This document shows, in pieces, positions 19,589 through 28,403 of a DNA stretch of 64,000 nt. The position numbers and the translations under genes were made by a program. The stretch's first letter is position 1. Each line of letters begins with the position of its first letter. The notes beneath the pieces were generated by a model. It ran no database searches. It was not told the DNA's origin and was given only the letters and a program-made list of their open reading frames with translations. The stretch is from NCBI GenBank assembly GCA_963798195.1, contig CAWCSF010000006.1, positions 310,001 to 374,000 on the forward strand. Reading direction: 5' to 3'. Origin of the DNA: CAVSRC01 sp963798195 (GTDB lineage Bacteria; Pseudomonadota; Alphaproteobacteria; Rhizobiales; Kaistiaceae).

Positions 19589-20431
19589 CTAGAGCATGGC
19601 GAGCCCGGAAGGCCGTCCCACCGGGAAAGCCTTGTCGATGCGGTTCCGTTCCACTTCGGTGAGCGTTATGTCGCCTGCCGCCGCATTCTGTTCGACGTGG
19701 GCGGCGTCCGCGGCCTTGGGGATGGTGAACAGCGACGGACGGCGGACGAGGAAGGCGAGGGCGACCTGGCGCGGCGTCGCGCCATGCGCCTTGCCGATTT
19801 CGGCAAGCACCCGGCCGCCAGCTGAATCCGCCGACGGAAAATCGTCGTGACCGAACGGGCTGTAGCCGACAACCGCGACGCTGTTTTTCTCGCACCAGGG
19901 GACGACGCGATGTTCTATGCCCCGCTCCCCCAGGTGATAAAGCACCTGGTTGCAGGCGATGCGGCCCTTGCCGGCGATGGCGAGCGCTTCGTCCAACTCG
20001 GGCGCATCGAAATTGCTCAGGCCCCAGGAGAGAATCTTGCCGTTGGCGACCAGCACCTCGAAGGCGGCGATGGTGTCCTCCAGGCGGTGGCTGCCCGGCC
20101 AATGCAGGAGATAGCAGTCCAGCCGGTCGGTCTTCAGCCGCGCCAGCGACTGCTCGCAGGCGGCTATGGTGCCGTTTCGCGAAGCGTTGTGGGGCAGAAC
20201 CTTGGAAACGAGGAAGACCTCGTCGCGCCGGCCGGCGATGGCCCCGCCGACGATCTCCTCCGCGGCGCCCGAGCCGTACATCTCCGCCGTGTCGATATGG
20301 CGCATGCCGAGATCGAGGCCGTGGCGCAAGGCCGCCACCGCGTCCTTGCGGGGCCCGCGTTCTATGTACCAGGTGCCTTGGCCGATGACGGGTACGTCGC
20401 GTCCGGCCGGGCCGAAAGGTTGCTGTCGCAT
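19589..20431 (-). CDS. Aldo/keto reductase
   Basis: NADPH-dependent carbonyl reductase of the AKR superfamily, 280 residues, TIM barrel. The catalytic tetrad is visible as Asp and Tyr in HIDTAEMYGSG, Lys in VFLVSKVLP and His in YLLHWPG. The cofactor-binding C-terminus contains FTIPKAADAAHVEQNA. Substrate cannot be inferred. It forms a pair with the DUF2630 gene; upstream (20432-20580) I see no other gene. Confidence 0.93.
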   Translation of the reverse strand: MRQQPFGPAGRDVPVIGQGTWYIERGPRKDAVAALRHGLDLGMRHIDTAEMYGSGAAEEIVGGAIAGRRDEVFLVSKVLPHNASRNGTIAACEQSLARLKTDRLDCYLLHWPGSHRLEDTIAAFEVLVANGKILSWGLSNFDAPELDEALAIAGKGRIACNQVLYHLGERGIEHRVVPWCEKNSVAVVGYSPFGHDDFPSADSAGGRVLAEIGKAHGATPRQVALAFLVRRPSLFTIPKAADAAHVEQNAAAGDITLTEVERNRIDKAFPVGRPSGLAML

Positions 20432-20580
20432 TGGAACTCCTGGGCGTCACTATAGGGCGGCGCGGCGCGCCGGGGAAAAATCCCTCCAAAAAGGCGCATT
20501 GAGGTTTCTTCTGATTCGGGGAAATATCAGCATGGCTGCGGGCGGCAGCCGGTCGGGTTTCAAGCTTGCGAGAATCCGGG

Positions 20581-21222
20581 ATGGGACTGGTGATGGCGCA
20601 ATTCCGAGGCGTTTTGGCCCTTTTTGCCCTCCTCGTATGGACGGCGGCCCTTGGCCCGCCCGCGAACGCGGCGACTCCCGAGCCGCTCGAAGCGGCGGCA
20701 AACGCGCGAGCGCCGATCTACATTTTCCGGGGCGGCCTGGACATCTTCTCGACCGGCATGAACACCTTGGCCAAGGACCTGACGGATAAGGGCATTCCCG
20801 CCGTCGCCGAGAACTTCATGCAGTGGAAGTCGGCATTGGCCGACATCGTGAAGGCGTACAAGGCGCAGCGCTATCCCATCGTCATCATTGGCCATTCTTA
20901 TGGCGCCAACACCGCGCTGCTGATGGCTTACGAGCTAGAGAAGGAAAAAATCCCGGTCGCACTGCTGGTGTTCTACGACCTCACCGATTCCGGCAAAGCG
21001 CCCGCGAATGTGAAGCGCATTCTGAACTTCCGCTCGTCGTCGTCGACCGGCATCAATGTGAGCATCACCGGCGGCGCCCATTTCTCCGGCAAGATTGAAA
21101 ACATCACCCGGGCAGACCTCAACCACATCACGATCGACAAGCAGGATGATCTGCACAAGCAGACAATAGAGACGATCCTGAGGATTTTTGGTCGCGGCGG
21201 CACCAGCGCGGCGGCTGAATAG
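20581..21222 (+). CDS. Exported alpha/beta-hydrolase-like protein
   Basis: A 213-residue protein with an N-terminal hydrophobic signal (QFRGVLALFALLVWTAALGPPANAA) and a probable cleavage site near ANA-A. The mature part has an alpha/beta-hydrolase core with the nucleophile elbow GHSYG, then YDLTDSGKAP and a C-terminal GGAHF/NHITID segment that could supply the acid and base. ATG 20581 or 20593 could both be the start. It is probably periplasmic. Substrate unknown; the family resembles thioesterase-like lipase folds. Confidence 0.75.
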   Translation: MGLVMAQFRGVLALFALLVWTAALGPPANAATPEPLEAAANARAPIYIFRGGLDIFSTGMNTLAKDLTDKGIPAVAENFMQWKSALADIVKAYKAQRYPIVIIGHSYGANTALLMAYELEKEKIPVALLVFYDLTDSGKAPANVKRILNFRSSSSTGINVSITGGAHFSGKIENITRADLNHITIDKQDDLHKQTIETILRIFGRGGTSAAAE

Positions 21223-21284
21223 CGGTAGGCCCCGGCCTTCGCCCTTGCGCCCGACGGCCGAAGTCGCCACGATTTGTCCGAATC

Positions 21285-22001
21285 ATGCGCGAGATCGTTT
21301 TCGACACCGAGACCACCGGCCTCGACCCGCTTTCCGGCGACCGCGTCGTCGAGATTGGGGCGATTGAGCTCGTCAATCACATCCCAAGCGGGCGCAAGTT
21401 CCACGCTTACCTGAACCCTGAACGACCGATGTCGGTCGAGGCGGCGCGCATCCACGGCCTTGACGACGCGTTCCTCAAGGACAAGCCGTGTTTCCGCGAG
21501 GTTGCCGCGGAACTGGTCGAGTTTTTCGCCGAGGCCAACCTGATAGCCCACAACGCCAGCTTCGACGTTGCCTTCATCAACGCTGAGCTGTCGCGCTGCG
21601 GTCATCCGCCGATTTCCGACGAGCATGTGATCGACACGCTGCTTCTGGCGCGGCGCAAGCATCCCGGAAGCCCGGCTTCGCTTGACGCGCTGCTGTCGCG
21701 CTATCAGATCGATGCCTCGCGCCGGACGCTGCATGGCGCGCTGCTCGACGCGGAGCTTCTGTCAGAGGTTTATATCGAGCTTATCGGCGGCCGCCAGGCG
21801 GCGCTGATCCTCGGCGAGGAGCCTCAGGCCCCGACCATCGCCATCGCCCCGGTCGTCGCCGCTTCGGTCGGCGAGCGCCCGGTGCCTCGCCTTTTCAGCA
21901 TTTCGGCCACCGAGATTGCTGCCCATCGCGCGGCGCTGGAACGCCTCGGCGACAAGGCCATCTGGCGTGGCTACCTGAAGGAGCACGAAGCCGCCGCGTA
22001 G
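21285..22001 (+). CDS. dnaQ: DNA polymerase III epsilon subunit (3'-5' proofreading exonuclease)
   Basis: Proofreading subunit of the replicative polymerase. The 238-residue product has ExoI DTETTGLDP (Asp7, Glu9), ExoII NLIAHNASFDVAF and ExoIII LHGALLDAELLSEVY, all catalytic residues present, plus a C-terminal tail for polymerase binding. The usual alphaproteobacterial place of dnaQ is just after coaE, which fits here apart from the intervening accessory genes. ATG 21285 follows a 62-nt gap after the hydrolase. Confidence 0.95.
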   Translation: MREIVFDTETTGLDPLSGDRVVEIGAIELVNHIPSGRKFHAYLNPERPMSVEAARIHGLDDAFLKDKPCFREVAAELVEFFAEANLIAHNASFDVAFINAELSRCGHPPISDEHVIDTLLLARRKHPGSPASLDALLSRYQIDASRRTLHGALLDAELLSEVYIELIGGRQAALILGEEPQAPTIAIAPVVAASVGERPVPRLFSISATEIAAHRAALERLGDKAIWRGYLKEHEAAA

Positions 22002-22057
22002 TGGAACTCGCGGTTCCCGCGCGCGTTGGACTCTGCTGGGTAGAAGGAGTTTGTCCG

Positions 22058-22462
22058 ATGGACCTCGAGAAAGAGCTGATCGGCCTCGAAACGCAATTCT
22101 GGCAATCCATGAAGGACCAGGATGCCGAGGCCGGCGCGAGCCTGGCGGCGGATCCCTGCATTGTGACCGGAGCGCAAGGCGTTGGGCGTATCGACCGCAA
22201 GACGTTTGCGAAAATGATGGAAAGTGGGACCTGGACGCTGCGCGACTTCAAGTTCAGCGACATCAAGGTCGAGAGCGTCACGGCCGATGTCGCGGTGATC
22301 GCATACAAGGTCCACGAAAAACTGACCGTGGACGGCAGGGACATCGCGTTTGACGCCGCCGATGCGTCGACATGGGTCCGCAAGGACGGAAACTGGGTCT
22401 GTGTACTGCACACCGAGTCGGTTCTGGGCGATCCTTTCGGCCGCGACCGCAAGTCCGCATAA
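22058..22462 (+). CDS. SnoaL/DUF4440-like protein
   Basis: A 134-residue protein of the NTF2-like fold: an N-terminal helix (LEKELIGLETQFWQSMKDQD) and strands with DPCIVTGAQG, WTLRDFKFSDIKVE, VAVIAYKVHEKLTVDG and a terminal WVCVLHTESVLG. AAGGAG 13 nt before ATG 22058 supports the start. NTF2-like proteins serve as isomerases or ligand-binding modules; which applies here is unclear. It lies 56 nt after dnaQ. Confidence 0.8.
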   Translation: MDLEKELIGLETQFWQSMKDQDAEAGASLAADPCIVTGAQGVGRIDRKTFAKMMESGTWTLRDFKFSDIKVESVTADVAVIAYKVHEKLTVDGRDIAFDAADASTWVRKDGNWVCVLHTESVLGDPFGRDRKSA

Positions 22463-22553
22463 CGGCGGCAAGGGGTGGGCCGGTTGACCGGCCTGACGCG
22501 GAAGGCCTGAAGCCCTATGTTGGGGCGGTCTTCTTCCGCCAGGCTGCTCGCCC

Positions 22554-23546
22554 GTGATCCCCTATTCTGTACTTGACCTGTCGCCGATCGTCGCTGGCGG
22601 CTCCGTTGGCCAGTCGCTGGCCAATACGCTCGATCTCGCGCGCCATGCCGAGGGCTGGGGCTTCACGCGTTTCTGGCTTGCCGAGCATCACAACATGCCG
22701 GGCATCGCCAGCGCGGCGACGTCGGTGGTCATCGCCCATGTCGCTGGCGGCACCTCGACCATCCGGGTTGGGTCGGGCGGCATCATGCTGCCCAACCATT
22801 CCCCGCTGGTGATCGCCGAGCAGTTCGGCACGCTGGAGAGCCTGCATCCCGGCCGCATCGATCTTGGCCTCGGCCGCGCGCCGGGCACCGACCAGCTGAC
22901 GGCACAGGCGCTACGGCGCGACGTCAACGCGGCCGCCGAACATTTTCCGGAAGACGTGATTGAGCTGCAGGCACTGTTGAAGCCCGCCAAGCCTGATCAG
23001 CGTATCCGCGCCATTCCCGGCGCCGGCACCAACGTGCCCCTGTGGATTCTCGGCTCCAGTCTCTATGGCGCGCAGCTCGCCGCGATCATCGGCCTGCCCT
23101 ACGCCTTCGCCTCGCACTTTGCGCCGGATGCATTGCTGGAAGCGCTCTCGGTTTACCGCGAGCGTTTTGCGCCGTCGGCGCAGCAGGCAGTGCCCTACGC
23201 CATGCCGGCGCTTCAGGTGGTCGCCGCCGACACCGATGCCGAAGCCATTCGCCTGTTCACGTCGACGCAGCAATCCTTCGCCAACATGCAGCGCAACGCC
23301 CGCGGCCCCATGCCTCCGCCGATCGATGATATCGAGACATATTGGTCGCCGTCCGAGCGGGCGCGGGCACAACACATGCTGCGCTACGCCGTGGTCGGTT
23401 CCCCCGAAACCGTGCGAACCGGCCTCAAGCGCTTCATTGATCTGACGTCCGCAGACGAGATCATGGTGGCCGGTGCCATTTACGACCACGCGGCGCGGCT
23501 GCGCTCCTTCGAGATCGTTGCAGAGGCGATGAAAGCGCTCGGCTGA
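22554..23546 (+). CDS. LLM-class flavin-dependent oxidoreductase
   Basis: Luciferase-like monooxygenase of 330 residues (TIM barrel, FMN or F420 type). Landmarks are YSVLDLSPIVAGGS, FWLAEHHNMPGIASAA, IRVGSGGIMLPNHSPLVIAEQFGTL and DLGLGRAPGTD, matching the MsnO8-type group of LLM enzymes. Start is GTG 22554. Its TGA overlaps the ATG of the downstream ligase gene, so the two are transcribed and probably translated together, though no functional tie is obvious. Confidence 0.92.
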   Translation: MIPYSVLDLSPIVAGGSVGQSLANTLDLARHAEGWGFTRFWLAEHHNMPGIASAATSVVIAHVAGGTSTIRVGSGGIMLPNHSPLVIAEQFGTLESLHPGRIDLGLGRAPGTDQLTAQALRRDVNAAAEHFPEDVIELQALLKPAKPDQRIRAIPGAGTNVPLWILGSSLYGAQLAAIIGLPYAFASHFAPDALLEALSVYRERFAPSAQQAVPYAMPALQVVAADTDAEAIRLFTSTQQSFANMQRNARGPMPPPIDDIETYWSPSERARAQHMLRYAVVGSPETVRTGLKRFIDLTSADEIMVAGAIYDHAARLRSFEIVAEAMKALG

Positions 23547-24628
23547 TGAACCTTCCGGCCAATCCGCCGATCCTGCCGATGCTGGCGAAGCGCGTTGCCG
23601 ATCTGCCGGAAGGCGAAGACTGGATCTTCGAGCCGAAGTGGGATGGCTTCCGCGCGCTCGTCTTCCGCGACGGTGACGACCTGCTTATCCAGAGCCGCGA
23701 CGCCAAGCCGCTCGGCCGCTACTACCCGGATCTGATCACGCCGCTGAAGACACAGTTGCCCAAACGCTGCGTGCTTGACGGCGAGATCGTCATCGTCACG
23801 CCGTCCGGCCTCGATTTCGACGCGCTTCAACTTCGCCTGCATCCGGCAGAATCGCGGGTGCGCATGCTCGCCGAACAGATGCCCGCGTCGATCGTCTTCT
23901 TCGACCTGCTGGCCGAAGGCGACAGCGATCTCCGCGACACGCCGTTTGCCGAACGCCGGGCGGCGCTGGAGAAATTGCTCAAGCGCACCAAGCCACCGCT
24001 CCACCTGACGCCTTCGACGCAGGACCGCAAGCGCGCCGCCGACTGGTTCACCCGGTTCGAGGGCGCCGGCCTCGACGGCGTCATGGCCAAGCGCGCGAAC
24101 GGCACGTATGAGCCGAACAAGCGCATTATGTTCAAGGTGAAGCACGAGCGCGAATGCGATTGTGTCGTCGCCGGTTTCCGCTGGCACAAGCGCGGCGACA
24201 AGGACGCCGTCGGCTCGCTCCTGCTCGGCCTCTACGACGATGCCAGTGCGCTCCAGCACGTCGGCGTCTGCTCCAGCTTCACCGATGTGAAGCGCCGCGA
24301 ACTGGTCGATCTTCTGGCGCCGTATCGCGTCGAGGACCTGAAGGGCCATCCGTGGAAGGACTGGGCGATGGCCGACGGCGGTGAAGCGGCAGGCCAGCGG
24401 CGGCCCGGCGCGTCGAGCCGCTGGAGCCAGGGCAAGGACCTCTCCTGGGTGCCGCTGAAGCCGGAGCTGGTCGTCGAGGTCGCCTACGATCACATGCAGG
24501 GCGACCGCTTCCGCCACACCGCGCAGTTCCGCCGATGGCGGCCAGACAAGTCGCCCGAGGATTGCGGCTTCGACCAGCTGGAGGTTGTCGCGCCGCAGGA
24601 GCTGGCTGAGATCTTCGGCAAGCGCTAG
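23546..24628 (+). CDS. ATP-dependent DNA ligase (LigC/LigD ligase-domain type)
   Basis: A 360-residue stand-alone ATP-dependent ligase. Motif I is EPKWDGFRAL with the adenylated Lys at about residue 31; motif III region is ASIVFFDLLAE, motif IV DGVMAKR, and motif V FKVKHERECDCVVAG. The C-terminal OB domain ends with QFRRWRPDKSPEDC. No polymerase or nuclease domain is fused. A LigD-type polymerase gene lies convergently next to it, overlapping 4 nt at the ends. Together they suggest an end-joining or gap-repair function, but no Ku gene is in the window. Confidence 0.92.
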   Translation: MNLPANPPILPMLAKRVADLPEGEDWIFEPKWDGFRALVFRDGDDLLIQSRDAKPLGRYYPDLITPLKTQLPKRCVLDGEIVIVTPSGLDFDALQLRLHPAESRVRMLAEQMPASIVFFDLLAEGDSDLRDTPFAERRAALEKLLKRTKPPLHLTPSTQDRKRAADWFTRFEGAGLDGVMAKRANGTYEPNKRIMFKVKHERECDCVVAGFRWHKRGDKDAVGSLLLGLYDDASALQHVGVCSSFTDVKRRELVDLLAPYRVEDLKGHPWKDWAMADGGEAAGQRRPGASSRWSQGKDLSWVPLKPELVVEVAYDHMQGDRFRHTAQFRRWRPDKSPEDCGFDQLEVVAPQELAEIFGKR

Positions 24629-25659
24629 GTGGGCTTGGCTTTCGGGCGTGGTTTCCGGGCCCGGGAGGGCTGAACCCGGGGCGGTTCGCCCTCCATTTTC
24701 CGGTACTGCGGCGGCCAGGGGGCGTCGCCGAGACCGGCGGATTCGTCGCGATCGGCCATCTCCAGCAGCGCCTCGAGACTGCCTGCCGAGGCGTCCATGC
24801 ACGCCGCCGGATTGCCGATCGCCGCGGTGCGTTTCGGTACGGTGGAGACGGTGAAGTCCGCCGGATTGCAGTCGGGCACCTCCGACCAGTCGAGCGGCGT
24901 CGAAACGCGCGCGTCGGGGAGCGGCCGGACGGAGAAGGCGGAGCAGGTCGTCCGGTCCTTGGCGTTCTGATTGTAGTCGAGGAAGACGCCGTGGCGTTCC
25001 TCCTTCCACCACTTCGAGGTGGCGACGCCGGGCATCCGCCGCTCGATGGCGCGTGAGAGCGCCAGCGCCGCGCGGCGGACTTCGGTGAAGGTCCAGCGCT
25101 GGTGGATGCGCACGTTGATGTGCATGCCGCGCGAGCCGCTGGTCTTCGGCCAGCCGGTGAGCCCGACCTCGCCGAGGAGCGCGTTCACTTCCAGCGCGAC
25201 CTTGCGGATGTCCTCCCAGGGAACGCCGGGCGTCGGGTCGAGATCGACGCGGAGTTCATCGGGATGGTCGAGATCGCCGCTGCGAACGGGATGGGGATGC
25301 AGCTCGATGCAACCGAGATTGACCACCCAGGCAAGTCCGGCCGCGTCGTCGATGACGACTTCTTCCGCCGTCCGCCCGGAGGGGAAGGCGAGGGTCGCGG
25401 TGCGCAGCCAGTCCGGCCGGCCGGAGGGCGCCCGCTTCTGGTAGAAGGGCGCGCCGTCGGCGCCATCGACGAAGCGCTTCAGCACGAACGGGCGGTCGCG
25501 AATGCCCTGGAGCGCGCCTTCGGCCACGGACAGATAGTAGGTGACGAGATCGCGCTTGGTGAGCTTCGCCTCGCGCGTGAAGTACGGCTTGTCGGGATGG
25601 GAAATGCGCACCTCGCGCCCGGCGATCGTCAGCACCTCGGCGTCGCTGTCGCGTGCCAT
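24625..25659 (-). CDS. ligD: LigD-type DNA polymerase/primase domain protein
   Basis: A 344-residue archaeo-eukaryotic-primase-like polymerase as found in the LigD polymerase domain of bacterial NHEJ. Landmarks are SHPDKPYFTREAKLTKRDLVTYY, VLKRFVDG, ELRVDLDPTPGVPWEDIR with the metal-binding Asp pair, KTSGSRGMHINVRI, and VFLDYNQNAKDRTT. The protein stops after the polymerase fold with a basic Arg/Lys/Pro tail; it has no ligase or nuclease part. The ligase is supplied by the convergent gene. The start ATG lies 3 nt from the amylosucrase stop on the same strand. Confidence 0.92.
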   Translation of the reverse strand: MARDSDAEVLTIAGREVRISHPDKPYFTREAKLTKRDLVTYYLSVAEGALQGIRDRPFVLKRFVDGADGAPFYQKRAPSGRPDWLRTATLAFPSGRTAEEVVIDDAAGLAWVVNLGCIELHPHPVRSGDLDHPDELRVDLDPTPGVPWEDIRKVALEVNALLGEVGLTGWPKTSGSRGMHINVRIHQRWTFTEVRRAALALSRAIERRMPGVATSKWWKEERHGVFLDYNQNAKDRTTCSAFSVRPLPDARVSTPLDWSEVPDCNPADFTVSTVPKRTAAIGNPAACMDASAGSLEALLEMADRDESAGLGDAPWPPQYRKMEGEPPRVQPSRARKPRPKAKPT

Positions 25660-25661
25660 GG

Positions 25662-27560
25662 CTAGCGCAACCAGACGCGGGCATAGGGCGGCAGGGCGAT
25701 GTGCCCGCCGTCTGTATCGACCGGCCGGTCGGAGAGCCCGTCGGTGAAAAGCGTCGCACCCTGCGCCGCCGCCCAGTCGACGCGGAGCGACGTCCAGAAC
25801 TCGGTGAAGTTGAACACGCAGATCACCGCGTTGGTCGGCGCCTTGCGGACGAAGGCGAAGAGGCCGCCTTGTCCGGTGTCGACGATCAGCGTCGGGTTGG
25901 CGGCGTGAAACTCGGCCATCGCCCGTCGCCGCGCCAGGATGTGGCGGACGCCGCGCCAGACCCGCGCTGCCGGCGCGTCGCCGCCCACTGCCGCATCGGC
26001 GGCGCGTTGCCAGTCCATGCGCGGCCGGTGCACCCAGCGGCTGTCATGGGCATGGGCCGGATCGTCGGCGTAGGCGGCGTCGTTCAGCAGGGCGATCTCG
26101 TCGCCCATGTAGAGCAGCGGGATGCCGCCGAAGCTTGCGATCAGCGCATGGCCGAGAAGGATGCGATCGACCGCGCGGTCGATGGCGACCGGATCGCCAT
26201 CGGTTTCGGCACGCTCCAGTCCGGCGAGCGAAGCGAAGGTGCCGCTGATGCGCTTGTCGCCGGTCGCCGGGTTGAACTGGAAGAGCACGCCGCTGCTGAA
26301 AGAGCCGGGAAAGACGCCCTCGTAGAAATCGGAGAGGAAGGCGCGGTGCATCCGCCCGTCGAGGCCGACAGCGCGGGCGTCCTCGTCGGTCACCGCCCAG
26401 CCGATATCGTCGTGGCAGCGGATGTAGGTGGCGTAGGTGGCGTTATCGAGCTCGGGCGGGAAGTGCGTCTTGAGCACATGGGTCATCAGCCGCGTCTCGC
26501 GCGCCGCCAGCGCCGACCAGAACTGCACCATCAGCGAGTTGTGATAGGCGAGGTTGCCTTCCTTGCCGAAGTGCTCGCCGAGGCCGAGATAGGGGATCAT
26601 CTCCGCCGGCGAGACGATCGCCTCCTCGAGGTGGATGACCGCCGGCGCGGCGATGCGGCTGACGGCGCGCAGCGCATGCAGCAGCATGTGCACTTCCGGC
26701 TCCGACTGGCAGCGCGTGCCCATGCGCTTCCACATGAAGGCGACCGCGTCGAAGCGGAGCACGTCGACGCCCTTGTTGGCGAGGAAGAGCATGATCTCCG
26801 CCATCTCGAGGAAGACCCAGGGGTTCGCCCAGTTGAGGTCCCACTGGTGCTCGTTGAAGGTCGTCCACACCCATTTGCCGATATCGGGATACCGGGTGAA
26901 GCTGCCCGGCGCGTTGTCGGGGAAGACCTCGACCAGCGTCTGCTCGTATTGCCTTGGGCAGCGTGTCGTCGTCGAACATCAGGTAGTAGTCCTGATATTT
27001 CTTCGACGCCGTTCCGCGCCTTCTTCGCCCAGGCGTGTTCCTTGGCGGTGTGGTTGACCACCAGATCGACGCAGAGGCTGATGCCGCGCTGGCGGAGCGT
27101 TCCGGCGAGCGCCTCGAAGTCGGCCATGGTGCCGAACGCCGGATTGATGGCGCGGTAGTCCATCACCGAATAGCCGCCGTCGCTGTCGCCCGGCCGCGGC
27201 TTCAGGCAGGGCATCAGGTGGACGTAGGTGATGCCGAGATCTTCGAGATAGTCGAGCTTGTCCGTGACGCCGGCGAGATCGCCGTTGAAGCGGTCGATGT
27301 AGAAGACGTAGCCCGCCATCTGCGGCCGCTGGAACCAGTCCGGTTCGAGGTCGCGCTTGAGGTCGAGCCATTTGAGATCGTCCGGCCGCTCCGCCCAGGA
27401 GCGGGCGAGCATTTCGGTCAGCGCCTTCGCAGAAACGGGCGTAGTCGGGCCGCGCGCCGTAGAGCCGGTCGAGCATGCCGAAGAGGTCGGCGCGGCTCCG
27501 CTCCATGCGGAGATCGAAGATCCGCCGGTCGAAATCCGCCTGCTGCACCGCCTTGTCCAT
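25662..27560 (-). CDS. Amylosucrase-like GH13 glycoside hydrolase (three +1 frameshifts)
   Basis: GH13 (alpha-amylase superfamily) enzyme of about 630 residues closest to amylosucrase, which makes alpha-1,4-glucan from sucrose. It has the N-terminal helical domain, DFRQ-less barrel entry YVHLMPCLKPRPGDSDGGYSV split over two motifs, DLVVNHT, the nucleophile motif VLRFDAVAF, acid motif HLEEAIV, and CHDDIGW. Three single extra bases interrupt it at about 27431, 27001 and 26952; skipping each gives continuous conserved sequence. Start ATG 27560 is favoured, with an in-frame GTG about 33 nt upstream. Neighbours give no pathway context. Confidence 0.88.
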
Positions 27561-27657
27561 GGCTGCTTTGCTCCCGGCGGCATCATGCACCAGAGGGCGG
27601 ATCGGCGGATAGGTGGGGGGCGTCGGGCGACGCGATCGGGCATCAATTGCCCGATTT

Positions 27658-27713
27658 CCCCCCTCCCGGAACTGCTTCGCAGTTCCGACCTCCCCTCTAG
27701 GGGGAGGTTGACC
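27658..27713 (+). repeat. Palindromic repeat copy R1
   Basis: A two-hairpin element: GGAACTG-CTTCG-CAGTTCC (27668-27686) preceded by CCCTCCC, then CCTCCCC-TCTAG-GGGGAGG (27689-27707) ending in TTG. The same architecture recurs at R2 and R3. It lies just upstream of the amylosucrase start. Confidence 0.85.
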
Positions 27714-28296
27714 CCGCTGCCTTCGCCCTGAGAAAGAACGCATCGCGTGACGAGGCCGCGCTGTTTTGCAGTGGCGCTCGCTGTGGGCATTCAACCTCCC
27801 TGTCGAGGACAGGTTGAAATGTGTACGTCACGAGTTCTGTTTTCCCACCGACTAGACAACGGCACCAACCTCCCCCTTGAGGGGAGGTCGAAATCGCGAA
27901 GCCGATTTCGGGAGGGGTCATTCGGAATGCAAACGCCGCCGCTGCAATGTCGGCGCAGACGCCATCGATATTCGTCACCACCTCGTGATTCCGACACACG
28001 GCACTGGACGCGATAGCCTTGCGCAGACAGCCAGGCATCGCGTCGGCGTCGCGTCCGGCGTTCGCCGGCTCGCCGATGCTGGCCGCCGTCCAGCTCGACG
28101 ACCAATCGATGCTGCGGGCAGAAGAGCTCAACGATGTACTTGCCGACGGGCGTCTGCAGCGCCTGAAAGCGAAGCGCCGACGCGATGCCTGGCTTGCGCA
28201 ACTACGGTCCAAAGACGCACCTCCGCATCGGGCATGTCTCGCCGCATGACTTTTGCGATCGCACGGTCTGGCCGGCGGAACGCAACGGCGTGACAT
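27697..28296 (-). CDS. DUF559 (Vsr-like endonuclease fold) protein, frameshifted, embedded in repeats
   Basis: The core matches DUF559: MRRDMPDAEVRLW, LRFQALQTPVGKYIVELFCPQ with VVELDGGQH and RDAWLSAQGYRV, and NHEVVTNIDGVCADIAA. These fall in three frames joined by single extra bases at about 28202 and 27994, with a third possible near 28276. DUF559 proteins share the restriction-like fold of very-short-patch repair nucleases; the acidic VELDGGQH residues are present. The proposed ATG at 28296 has its GGGAGGGGGG Shine-Dalgarno inside repeat R3, and the frame runs on through R2 and ends in R1, so the true C-terminus is uncertain. Length is about 198 residues if the repeat-coded tail is included. 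Confidence 0.65.
   Translation of the reverse strand: MSRRCVPPARPCDRKSHAARHARCGGASLDRSCASQASRRRFAFRRCRRPSASTSLSSSARSIDWSSSWTAASIGEPANAGRDADAMPGCLRKAIASSAVCRNHEVVTNIDGVCADIAAAAFAFRMTPPEIGFAISTSPQGGGWCRCLVGGKTELVTYTFQPVLDREVECPQRAPLQNSAASSRDAFFLRAKAAGSTSP
27790..27818. repeat. Degenerate palindromic repeat R4
   Basis: TTCAACCT (27790-27797) pairs with AGGTTGAA (27811-27818) around CTGTC-GAG-GACAG. It shares the CAACCTCCC and AGGTTG ends of R1-R3 but lacks the second hairpin, so it looks like a shortened relative. Confidence 0.6.
27865..27920 (-). repeat. Palindromic repeat copy R2 (inverted relative to R1 and R3)
   Basis: CCTCCCC-CTTGA-GGGGAGG (27869-27887) followed by GAAATCG-CGAAGC-CGATTTC (27890-27909) and GGGAGGGG. 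This is the reverse complement arrangement of R1 and R3. The outer hairpin is almost invariant among copies while the inner hairpin varies in sequence but keeps pairing, which suggests selection on structure. Confidence 0.85.
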
Positions 28297-28363
28297 TCCC
28301 CCCTCCCGAAGTTCTCCGCGCTACGCTCGTCGAACTGTCGACCTCCCCTCAAGGGGGAGGTTG
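28291..28363 (+). repeat. Palindromic repeat copy R3
   Basis: CCCCCCTCCCGAAGTTC, a longer imperfect inner hairpin (AGTTC...GAACT), then CCTCCCC-TCAAG-GGGGAGG and TTG. Same orientation as R1, opposite to R2. R2 and R3 bracket the DUF559 gene as inverted copies. R3 lies 40 nt from the hrcA stop. Confidence 0.85.
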
Positions 28364-28403
28364 GGAATTCGCCTCACCGCCTCAACAAAAGGAATTACCC
28401 GCC

